Part shown: positions 1-5,165 of the stretch, piece after piece | Numbering within the stretch: the stretch's first letter is position 1 | How the letters are laid out: every line of letters starts with the position of its first letter | From: Omnitrophica WOR_2 bacterium GWA2_47_8 | GTDB taxonomy: Bacteria; Omnitrophota; Gorgyraeia; Zapsychrales; GWA2-47-8 | Assembly (NCBI GenBank): GCA_001805375.1 | Contig: MHFY01000041.1 | Coordinates: forward strand, 8,143 to 16,018 | Direction: 5' to 3' | Length of the DNA: 7,876 nt | Program-made: the position numbers and the translations under genes | The notes under the pieces: model-generated | Seen by the model: only the letters and a program-made list of their open reading frames with translations | Told to the model about the DNA's origin: nothing | The model's database searches: none

Positions 1-14
1 AGCTTAAATTTTTC

Positions 15-731
15 ATGCTCCTTAAAGACATCTCCTTCCCCACACCTGAAGAAAATATCCTTTTTGATGAGGTCCTATTATTTTTAGCCGAAAAAGGGCA
101 GGCCGGTGAAGTCCTACGCTTCTGGGAGTCACCGGTTCCGTTTATTGTTTTGGGCAGGACCGGGAAGGAAGAAGACGATATTTATCTGCAGAAAGCGAAA
201 GAGCATCATATCCCGGTCTTGCGGCGGGCTTCGGGAGGCGGCACGGGGTTGCAGGGGAAGGGATGCTTGAATTACAGCCTTGTCCTGCCCCAAAATCGGC
301 ATCCGGGCCTGCACGACATTCGTAGATCGTACCAGTATATATTAGGAAGGCTGGTCACGGCTTTTAAAAGCGCCGGCCTTGAGATCTGTTTCATGCCCAC
401 ATCCGACTTGGCGCTGGTCAAAGAGAACAAAAAGTTTTCCGGCAATGCGCAGAAACGGGGAAAAAAATTCATCCTCCATCACGGGACAATGTTGTATGAC
501 TTCGATCTGGATATGATCGAACATTTTTTGAAGATCCCAAAGGATGTCCCTCTGTACCGCCAGGACCGAACACACAAGGATTTTGTCATGAACTTACCCG
601 TTAACAGCGGAGCCCTCAAGACGATCATTCGTCAGGCGTTCGGGGCGGACAAGGATAGTAAATCATTGGCCGACGAAGAGTTAGATTGTTTACGCAAGTT
701 CTTGTCAGAGAGGAAGATAAAAATTTATTAG
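15..731 (+). CDS. Short lipoate-protein ligase A / LipM-type enzyme
   Basis: This is a 238-aa cytosolic member of the BPL/LplA/LipB superfamily, which attaches lipoate or octanoate to a lysine of GcvH or of 2-oxoacid dehydrogenase E2 domains. Visible hallmarks are the ligand-binding RRASGGGT loop at residues 70-77, KFSGNAQ at 140-146 (K140 matches the catalytic lysine region of LplA) and HHGT at 155-158. It lacks the C-terminal accessory domain of the roughly 340-aa E. coli LplA, so it is of the short type. A Cys at residue 125 lies just ahead of the KFSGNAQ segment, roughly where LipM octanoyltransferases carry their nucleophile, so ligase and octanoyltransferase cannot be separated here. 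The ATG at 15 fits the usual family N-terminus (PEEN..FDE), but no Shine-Dalgarno is visible and the window begins just upstream. No substrate protein gene is nearby. Confidence 0.88.
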   Translation: MLLKDISFPTPEENILFDEVLLFLAEKGQAGEVLRFWESPVPFIVLGRTGKEEDDIYLQKAKEHHIPVLRRASGGGTGLQGKGCLNYSLVLPQNRHPGLHDIRRSYQYILGRLVTAFKSAGLEICFMPTSDLALVKENKKFSGNAQKRGKKFILHHGTMLYDFDLDMIEHFLKIPKDVPLYRQDRTHKDFVMNLPVNSGALKTIIRQAFGADKDSKSLADEELDCLRKFLSERKIKIY

Positions 732-741
732 GAATTTGTCG

Positions 742-769
742 TTGACATTATTAGACCGAGTTGTATAAT
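742..769 (+). promoter_or_regulatory. Consensus sigma70-type promoter
   Basis: TTGACA at 742-747 and TATAAT at 764-769 both match the consensus exactly and are separated by 16 nt. Transcription would be expected to start at about 775-778, which is the first base of the structured element that follows. The element would therefore form the 5' end of the transcript, ahead of the EF-hand gene at 942. Confidence 0.8.
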
Positions 770-773
770 TTTA

Positions 774-915
774 AATGACGACGCAACTTACGTAAGTTTT
801 ACAACGTAAGTTGCCGTCGGAATTTATCCAGAGTTAATTTTGATTAGTGAAATTAGCGCTGGGTTCAATTCGCGCATTAACCCATGTCGTCCTAGGGACT
901 CCATAAGTTATGCGC
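774..915 (+). repeat. Triple-hairpin intergenic element, copy 1
   Basis: This is one of two closely related intergenic copies; the other is at 5021-5156. Hairpin 1 (779-819) pairs GCAACTTACGT (783-793) with ACGTAAGTTGC (804-814), then CGAC (779-782) with GTCG (816-819), leaving C815 bulged. Hairpin 2 (826-864) pairs ATCCAG with CTGGGT and TTAATTT with AAATTAG, with G-U pairs. Hairpin 3 (872-915) pairs GCGCA with TGCGC and TAAC with GTTA, with T877 bulged, a two-base C/A mismatch, and a small inner TCC/GGA stem. A consensus promoter ends five bases upstream, so the element is probably transcribed as a 5' leader. It could be a cis-acting RNA or a REPIN/MITE-like repeat. I do not recognise it as a known riboswitch class. 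Confidence 0.75.
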
Positions 916-945
916 TTATTTAAAAATCCCCCGGAGGAAATATGA
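910..945 (+). CDS. Possible 11-codon leader ORF (speculative)
   Basis: The ATG inside the 3' arm of hairpin 3 opens the short frame MRLFKNPPEEI. Its TGA stop (943-945) overlaps the EF-hand ATG (942-944) as ATGA, a classical coupling arrangement. A purine-rich AGGGA at 894-898 lies 11 nt upstream, which is long for a Shine-Dalgarno. The downstream gene has its own good ribosome binding site, so this frame may be accidental. The equivalent ATG in copy 2 opens a 3-codon frame. Confidence 0.2.
   Translation: MRLFKNPPEEI
933..937 (+). promoter_or_regulatory. Shine-Dalgarno of the EF-hand gene
   Basis: GGAGG lies four bases before the ATG at 942. It is the strongest ribosome binding site in the window and fixes the start of the EF-hand gene. 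Several other genes here have none. Confidence 0.8.
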
Positions 946-1355
946 ATAAAAAAATTTTAGCCACGGTAACATTTTTCCTTCTCATCTTTTTTATAGCTGA
1001 AACCTGCCATGCCGGATTGATCAATTATCAACGCCGTAACCGTCGTGGTGGGGCTCCTGCTCCGGCAGGAGGTAAGGCTTCCCCGGCAGCTGCTCCTGTA
1101 CAAAAGACCATGGCCAAATGGATGCAGATCCTGCCGTCTGTGACGAATCAAAATGAACAAAGATATGATGTGAATAACGACGGTAAATTGCAGACCGCGG
1201 AAGTTAAAACTTACCTGCGCGATGTTTTAAATGTGATCGACAGCAAAGGTGGCTTCACCGTAAATTCTGAAATATTAAAAGAGTATGACAAAAACAAGGA
1301 CGGTTTAGTCACCAGAGAAGAGGCCAGACTCTTACGCGAACACGTCGCTTCTTAA
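942..1355 (+). CDS. Secreted EF-hand pair protein
   Basis: This is a 137-aa exported protein. The N-terminal signal peptide has MNKK followed by a hydrophobic core, with a likely cleavage after CHA at residue 24. There is no convincing lipobox. Residues 25-55 are Arg/Gly then Ala/Pro rich and probably disordered. Two canonical 12-residue calcium-binding loops follow: DVNNDGKLQTAE (76-87) and DKNKDGLVTREE (116-127), each with Asp, Asn and Asp at positions 1, 3 and 5, Gly at 6 and Glu at 12. The pair resembles calmodulin-like or dockerin-like modules, but no cohesin or scaffold partner is in view. The gene has a strong Shine-Dalgarno, its own promoter through the structured leader, and a terminator directly after it, so it is probably expressed as a single strong transcription unit. 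Its function beyond calcium binding is unknown. Confidence 0.85.
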   Translation: MNKKILATVTFFLLIFFIAETCHAGLINYQRRNRRGGAPAPAGGKASPAAAPVQKTMAKWMQILPSVTNQNEQRYDVNNDGKLQTAEVKTYLRDVLNVIDSKGGFTVNSEILKEYDKNKDGLVTREEARLLREHVAS

Positions 1356-1378
1356 CCCCTCATTGTTCTATTTTACCT

Positions 1379-1415
1379 GTCCCATTGTTTCTTATAAGCA
1401 GTGGGACTTTTTTTT
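1379..1415 (+). terminator. Rho-independent terminator after the EF-hand gene
   Basis: GTCCCA (1379-1384) pairs with TGGGAC (1402-1407), with a possible extension of TG to CA across a mismatch. Eight T residues follow directly (1408-1415). It begins 24 bases past the EF-hand stop codon. It ends only four bases before the proposed start of the protease gene at 1420. Confidence 0.75.
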
Positions 1416-1419
1416 CTTA

Positions 1420-2742
1420 ATGCATTGCCGGACCCACATAATTGCGTTTATCTTTTTTATATTCTTCTGGTTAGTTTCCTTTCCTTTAGAAGTTAAGGCC
1501 ATGTCGGATAACCCTAAAAGGCCTAAGACCGATCAAACCGCGGCCGCCGCGTCAAGATCAGACCATCAGATGTATCGGGACTTTTTTAAACAGGTTTATG
1601 AAACAATGCAGCAGAACTATTATCATCCGGTTGCGCAGGAGGAGTATGACCGTTTTTTAAAGACATTTGAGGAAAAGATTTATAGCCAGCTTATGAGTGA
1701 GGGAAAGTCCAATGATTATGTCCGCTGGCGGTCCGCCGCGTACCTGGTGGATTCTTTGAAATCGAAAGAGGATATCTTTTCCGCGTTCTACCCACCGGAG
1801 CCGGCGAAAGAATATGAGCAGACGGTTTTGGGAAAGAAAGTGGATATCGGTGTCGAAGGAAAACTGACCGGCGAAGGTTTTGTCCTGACACAGGTTGAGC
1901 CGCGCTCGGATGCGTATCAAAAGGGTCTGCGCGTCAGGGACATTATAAAAAAGGTTGATAAACAGGATGTTATCGGTTTGACGGAAGAAAAGGTCATTGA
2001 ACTTTTGACATCGTTTGAAGGCGACACGGTCGAGATCGTTTTTCTAGATGTCCGCAATAATATGGAACAGACCGTTTCGATCGCCAGCGGAGAATATTTT
2101 AAGCAGACTGTTTTTATGACCCCGGTCCCCGTGAAGGGCGTGTATTGCCTGGAGATCCGCCGGTTCAATCGAAAGACCGCCGAGGATATGTATAATTATA
2201 TAAATTTCATCCACGATCAAAAAGATAATATCGGCCTTATCCTTGATCTGAGAGGCAACCCCGGCGGCCCGCCCTTGGCGGCAAGGGAGATCTCATCGTT
2301 TTTCCTCCCCGCGGGCGAGGAATTTGCTTATTTTCAAAGACGCGACAAACCCAAGGCGGCCCTGGACATTCCGCGCATTTCCAAGCGGTTCCATTATAAG
2401 GAACCGATCGTGATCCTGGTCAATGAGAAAAGCGGCAGCGCCTCGGAGTTGTTTTCCGGCATTATGCAGGACCGCAAACGTGCCGTATTGATGGGGCAAA
2501 ATACAGCCGGACAAGTGTTTTTAAAAAGTATGTTTAACTTTGATGATCAATCCATGCTTCTTTTGGTGACGGCACGCGGGTACTATCCGAGCGGGAAAGT
2601 TTTTAATTTCAGCGGCGTGAAGCCGGACAGGTTTGTTAAAAAGGAAGAGGAAGATAGCTTGCTTCGTTACGCCGCCAATTACATCGTGTATTTAAAAGGA
2701 CAGGATGCATCTTCGCTTCCTTTGGAACCAAAAAATCCTTAA
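1420..2742 (+). CDS. S41 family (C-terminal processing) peptidase homologue with PDZ domain
   Basis: This 440-aa exported protein has a signal peptide (residues 1-27: basic start, Phe/Ile-rich core, end at VKA). A helical N-terminal region is followed by a PDZ domain at about 141-210 and an S41 protease core at about 240-405. LRGNPGG at 277-283 and SGSASELF at 338-345 are family signatures, with S340 as the expected nucleophile. The canonical Ser-Lys dyad lysine, 25 residues later in Prc/CtpB (TFGKG), is Gln here (TAGQ, Q365). The dyad is therefore altered and activity is uncertain; K369 lies four residues further on. A TTG at 1363 would extend the frame, but through the terminator. The ATG at 1420 places a proper signal peptide at the N-terminus, although it follows the T-run and has no Shine-Dalgarno. 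Family members cleave periplasmic proteins or exported substrates. Confidence 0.85.
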   Translation: MHCRTHIIAFIFFIFFWLVSFPLEVKAMSDNPKRPKTDQTAAAASRSDHQMYRDFFKQVYETMQQNYYHPVAQEEYDRFLKTFEEKIYSQLMSEGKSNDYVRWRSAAYLVDSLKSKEDIFSAFYPPEPAKEYEQTVLGKKVDIGVEGKLTGEGFVLTQVEPRSDAYQKGLRVRDIIKKVDKQDVIGLTEEKVIELLTSFEGDTVEIVFLDVRNNMEQTVSIASGEYFKQTVFMTPVPVKGVYCLEIRRFNRKTAEDMYNYINFIHDQKDNIGLILDLRGNPGGPPLAAREISSFFLPAGEEFAYFQRRDKPKAALDIPRISKRFHYKEPIVILVNEKSGSASELFSGIMQDRKRAVLMGQNTAGQVFLKSMFNFDDQSMLLLVTARGYYPSGKVFNFSGVKPDRFVKKEEEDSLLRYAANYIVYLKGQDASSLPLEPKNP

Positions 2743-2749
2743 AAAACAG

Positions 2750-2777
2750 CCGACATCAAAAAATAAATTGGTATAAT
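2750..2777 (+). promoter_or_regulatory. Probable extended -10 promoter
   Basis: TATAAT at 2772-2777 is preceded by TGG (2769-2771), giving an extended -10. CCGACA at 2750-2755 is a weaker -35 (GACA conserved) with a 16-nt spacer. The start of transcription would be about 2784, inside the first hairpin of the following leader. It would drive the gene cluster that begins at 2870. Confidence 0.6.
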
Positions 2778-2873
2778 GAATCCGCAGGTATTTACTATGC
2801 CTGCGGATGCATCCTTGGGCCAGAGGGCACAAGGATGAGCGCGCTAACAAATACGGTAAAGGACCATTTATGC
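2778..2873 (+). promoter_or_regulatory. Structured leader related to the triple-hairpin element
   Basis: Hairpin 1 pairs positions 2780-2791 with 2797-2808 (12 bp, one G-U, loop UUACU). Hairpin 2 pairs CATCCTTG (2810-2817) with CAAGGATG (2830-2837). The next segment, GAGCGCGCTAAC (2837-2848), resembles the start of hairpin 3 in copies 1 and 2, and CCATTTATGC (2864-2873) resembles their CCATAAGTTATGC end. A weaker third hairpin (AAAT 2849-2852 with ATTT 2866-2869, GG with CC) would hold the Shine-Dalgarno AAAGGA (2858-2863) in its loop and lead directly into the ATG at 2870. Hairpin 1 has a sequence unrelated to that in copies 1 and 2. Homology is likely but not certain. Confidence 0.5.
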
Positions 2874-3256
2874 CTTGGGTCGCTATTCTTATTCCTATCT
2901 TCGTTCTGCAGATCGTTTTAGCCACGATCGTTATTTTTTTTTTACTAAAGACCTTGGACCGCAATTTGACCGAAATGGGTATTATCCGTCTGGAGAATTG
3001 GCCCTTTGAACGAAAGATCATTAAAGCTTCTAATGTGGAGGTTTTAACCAGTAAAAATTTAAAGCCGTTGGTCAAGGCACGGATCCAACAAGCTGTCGCC
3101 AAGCATTTCGGCGGGATCCCGGTTACCTTTACGATATCCCGGGATGTGATGGGAGGCATCGTGGTTAAGATAAATGAGGAAGTGCTGGATTGCAGTATGC
3201 GTAACCGCCTTATCGAAGGCGGTTTGATAAAAGGCAAGATCAATCCGTATGCTTAA
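2870..3256 (+). CDS. TM-anchored protein with ATP-synthase-delta (OSCP)-like C-terminus
   Basis: This is a 128-aa protein with one N-terminal membrane helix (about 4-27), a charged linker and a compact C-terminal domain. The segment GGIVVKINEEVLDCSMRNRL (95-114) closely follows the signature at the end of F1Fo ATP synthase subunit delta (GG-hydrophobic-D-x-S-x-R-x-L). Known delta subunits are about 180 aa, soluble, and have an N-terminal helical domain that is absent here. No other atp gene is nearby. It could be a delta- or b-related subunit out of context, or a reused domain. The start at 2870 is chosen because AAAGGA lies six bases upstream and the membrane helix then begins at once. The upstream in-frame ATG at 2807 lies within leader hairpins and would add 21 polar residues. 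It is the first gene of a tight cluster, with GT2 starting six bases after its stop. Confidence 0.75.
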   Translation: MPWVAILIPIFVLQIVLATIVIFFLLKTLDRNLTEMGIIRLENWPFERKIIKASNVEVLTSKNLKPLVKARIQQAVAKHFGGIPVTFTISRDVMGGIVVKINEEVLDCSMRNRLIEGGLIKGKINPYA

Positions 3257-3262
3257 TCTTTG

Positions 3263-3976
3263 ATGACCGAAAAAATTTTAATTATCATTCCCGCCTATAA
3301 CGAGAGCGAGAGCATCAAAAAAACGATCCAGGAAATCTTAGCGCTGCCTTTTAAAGTTGATATTGCGGTGATCGATGATGGTTCGTCGGATGCCACGTCT
3401 CGGTATGCCAAAGAGACCACCGCTAATGTCCTGACCCTACCTTTTAATTTAGGTATCGGAGGGGCAGTGCAGACAGGTTTTCAATTTGCCTTTAAGAAGA
3501 ATTACGACATCGCGGTACAGATCGATGCCGATGGACAGCATGACGGTGCGTTTTTGCAGGACCTTGTGACCCCGGTTAAGTCGGGAGAGGTCGATATTGC
3601 GATCGGCAGCCGGTTCATCGGTCCCTTTTTGGGCTACCGGTCGTCTTTTGTCCGGCGTATCGGCATAAATTTTTTCGCTCATTTGATCAGTTTCCTGGTT
3701 CAGGATAGGGTCACGGACCCAACGTCCGGTTTTAGGGCCTTTAACCGAAAAGCGATCAAGGCCTTTGCCTTAGATTACCCTTATGATTATCCGGAGCCGG
3801 AGGCAATTGTCCTGGCCCAACGTTTAAACTTGCGATTTAAAGAGATCCCTGTCCAGATGCGCAAGCGCCAGGCCGGGCATAGCTCCATCCGTTACCTAAG
3901 GACCCTGTATTATATGGTAAAAGTGACCCTGGCTATCTTGCTGGATATGCTGAAACCCCAAAAGAGGCTTATTTAA
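3263..3976 (+). CDS. GT2 family glycosyltransferase, DPM1/polyprenyl-phosphate type
   Basis: This 237-aa GT-A fold enzyme probably transfers a nucleotide-activated sugar to a polyprenyl phosphate or a related acceptor on the cytoplasmic face of the membrane. Seen in order: IIIPAYNES (7-15), IDDGSSD (37-43, nucleotide binding), QIDADGQHD (86-94, the metal-binding D-x-D motif), GSRF (115-118), TDPTSGFRAF (151-160) and the acceptor-loop QMRKRQAGHSS (198-208). These match dolichyl-phosphate mannose synthase-like proteins. The C-terminal hydrophobic helix at about 217-230 is too weak for a certain membrane anchor. The ATG at 3263 is preferred to an in-frame TTG at 3260. No Shine-Dalgarno is visible, so coupling to the upstream gene is likely. 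The DUF2304-like gene right after it is the usual neighbour of such enzymes. Confidence 0.9.
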   Translation: MTEKILIIIPAYNESESIKKTIQEILALPFKVDIAVIDDGSSDATSRYAKETTANVLTLPFNLGIGGAVQTGFQFAFKKNYDIAVQIDADGQHDGAFLQDLVTPVKSGEVDIAIGSRFIGPFLGYRSSFVRRIGINFFAHLISFLVQDRVTDPTSGFRAFNRKAIKAFALDYPYDYPEPEAIVLAQRLNLRFKEIPVQMRKRQAGHSSIRYLRTLYYMVKVTLAILLDMLKPQKRLI

Positions 3977-3980
3977 ACAG

Positions 3981-4358
3981 ATGAACGTTAAACTTTTGGT
4001 CTTTACTTTTTCGCTGGTGCTTTTCTTTTTCGTTATTGACCTTACCCGACGAGAAAAGCTCACTTTTAAGTACGCCGCCGGCTGGCTGGGGGTGTCGCTT
4101 TTGGCCATCCTTTCGATCGTTTTTGACAAGTTTTTGTTCAAGTTTTCGTCTTGGCTGGGGTTTGCACTGCCCAGCAACTTTATTTTCTTCGGGTTGATGT
4201 GCACCTTTATTATCCTGGCGTTACTGCTTACGGTTTTTTTATGCCAGCAGGATACCCGAAACCGCCTGATGGCCCAAAAGATCGCTGTTTTAGAATTTGA
4301 ACTGGAACAATTGAAAAAAGAACCGAAAAATCCCTCCGTAAAAGAAAATCAAAGGTAG
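3981..4358 (+). CDS. DUF2304-like small membrane protein
   Basis: This 125-aa protein has three hydrophobic segments (about 3-20, 32-50 and 66-87) and a charged coiled-coil-like tail (about 95-115, MAQKIAVLEFELEQLKKE). Its size, helix layout, tail and position directly after a DPM1-like GT2 gene match DUF2304 proteins. The biochemical role of these is not established; they are thought to work with the neighbouring glycosyltransferase at the membrane. The start lies five bases after the GT2 stop without a Shine-Dalgarno, which suggests coupled translation. The next gene begins one base after its stop codon. Confidence 0.8.
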   Translation: MNVKLLVFTFSLVLFFFVIDLTRREKLTFKYAAGWLGVSLLAILSIVFDKFLFKFSSWLGFALPSNFIFFGLMCTFIILALLLTVFLCQQDTRNRLMAQKIAVLEFELEQLKKEPKNPSVKENQR

Positions 4359-4359
4359 T

Positions 4360-5022
4360 ATGCCTGAACTTGTCACGCCCAAAGACAGCGATTGGGACCA
4401 TTTTTGGCAAAAAGACAAGGCCAAAGAAGCCTCAGATGTGAGTTGGTCCAAACGGCGCATTTTAAAAGTCATTGCGCCTTATGTTGATCCGGGAAAAAAG
4501 GCCCTGGATGCGGGTTGCGGCAGCGGTTTTTTCAGTAAATACTTCATCGAGAACGGTATGGCAACGACCGCGGTTGATTTTTCTCAGGGAGCGCTGGACA
4601 GCACACGCCAAAAAACCGGCAACCGCGCCCGATTACAGAAAGCCGAGCTTTTAAAGGACGATCTTTCAAAGGTCTTGAGCGGATGGTTTGATGTGATCTT
4701 TTCTGATGGGCTCTTCGAACATTTTTCTCCCCTGGAACAGGATAAAATATTGAATAATCTTAGATCTGTCCTAAATGAGAACGGCGTGATCATTACTTTT
4801 GTGCCGAATTGTTTGTCACCCTGGGAATTGATCCGGCCTTTATACATGCCGGGCATCGATGAAAAGCCGTTCACCTTAAAACAACTGATCGATCTAAGCA
4901 CGCGGAATCACTTAGAGGTCATTGCTCACGGCGGGGTCAATACCTTGCCGTTTTCGGTTTCTCCCGAGGGGAAAATAGCAGAATATTTCGGAATGCTGCT
5001 TTATACTATTTCTAAAGAATGA
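4360..5022 (+). CDS. Class I SAM-dependent methyltransferase
   Basis: This is a 220-aa soluble enzyme with a Rossmann-type SAM-binding core. Motif I is ALDAGCGSG (48-56), followed by the acidic residue of AVDFS (71-75) that binds the ribose. Motif IV is FDVIFSDGLFEHF (110-122), and a later strand VIITFVP (143-149) fits motif VI. The overall form is Methyltransf_11/25-like (UbiE/SmtA group). The substrate cannot be read from the sequence. Its place at the end of a GT2/DUF2304 cluster suggests a sugar, lipid or surface-polymer acceptor, but that is inference. AAAGG (about 4348-4352) within the end of the previous gene acts as a closely spaced Shine-Dalgarno. The stop codon (5020-5022) abuts copy 2 of the triple-hairpin element. 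Confidence 0.88.
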   Translation: MPELVTPKDSDWDHFWQKDKAKEASDVSWSKRRILKVIAPYVDPGKKALDAGCGSGFFSKYFIENGMATTAVDFSQGALDSTRQKTGNRARLQKAELLKDDLSKVLSGWFDVIFSDGLFEHFSPLEQDKILNNLRSVLNENGVIITFVPNCLSPWELIRPLYMPGIDEKPFTLKQLIDLSTRNHLEVIAHGGVNTLPFSVSPEGKIAEYFGMLLYTISKE

Positions 5023-5156
5023 ATGACGACGCAACTTACGTAAGCTTAATGACGTAAGTTGCAGTCGGAATTCATCCTTGGCATTTTTAACAAAAATGTC
5101 AAGGATTGAACTCGCGCACTAACTTATGTCGCTTGGAAGATCCATAAGTTATGCGC
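5021..5156 (+). repeat. Triple-hairpin intergenic element, copy 2
   Basis: Copy 2 of the element at 774-915. Hairpin 1 (5027-5067) has the same 15 bp as copy 1, with a different 10-nt loop and a different bulged base (A5063 instead of C). Hairpin 2 pairs 5074-5088 (ATCCTTGGCATTTTT) with 5092-5106 (15 bp, one G-U) around an AAC loop. It has the same position as in copy 1, but most stem bases differ and pairing is kept. Hairpin 3 pairs GCGCA (5114-5118) with TGCGC (5152-5156) and TAACTTATG (5120-5128) with CATAAGTTA (5143-5151), with C5119 bulged. It fills nearly the whole space between the methyltransferase stop and the next gene. No clear promoter precedes it; a TATACT at 5002-5007 lacks a good -35. 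Confidence 0.78.
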
Positions 5157-5165
5157 TCCTAAATT

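Noticed and set aside
1363..1419. TTG start for the S41 protease
   Set aside because: The extension would be translated from the terminator hairpin and would disturb the signal peptide that starts cleanly at 1420.
2807..2869. N-terminal extension of the delta-like protein from the ATG at 2807
   Set aside because: It lies inside leader hairpins, has no Shine-Dalgarno and puts 21 polar residues before the membrane helix. The ATG at 2870 has AAAGGA at good spacing.
2692..3243. 183-aa open frame on the minus strand
   Set aside because: It lies opposite the delta-like gene and the end of the protease gene, has no recognisable domain, and the plus-strand frames are clearly coding.
4979..5007. Promoter for copy 2 of the element
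   Set aside because: TATACT at 5002-5007 is acceptable, but the matching -35 position has no TTGACA-like sequence, and the start would not fall on the element.
5021..5156. Integron attC site
   Set aside because: AAC/GTT-containing arms with an extra unpaired base recall attC. But the GTTRRRY core does not fit (GTTATGC), there are three hairpins, and the elements flank multigene same-strand blocks rather than single-gene cassettes. No integrase is present.
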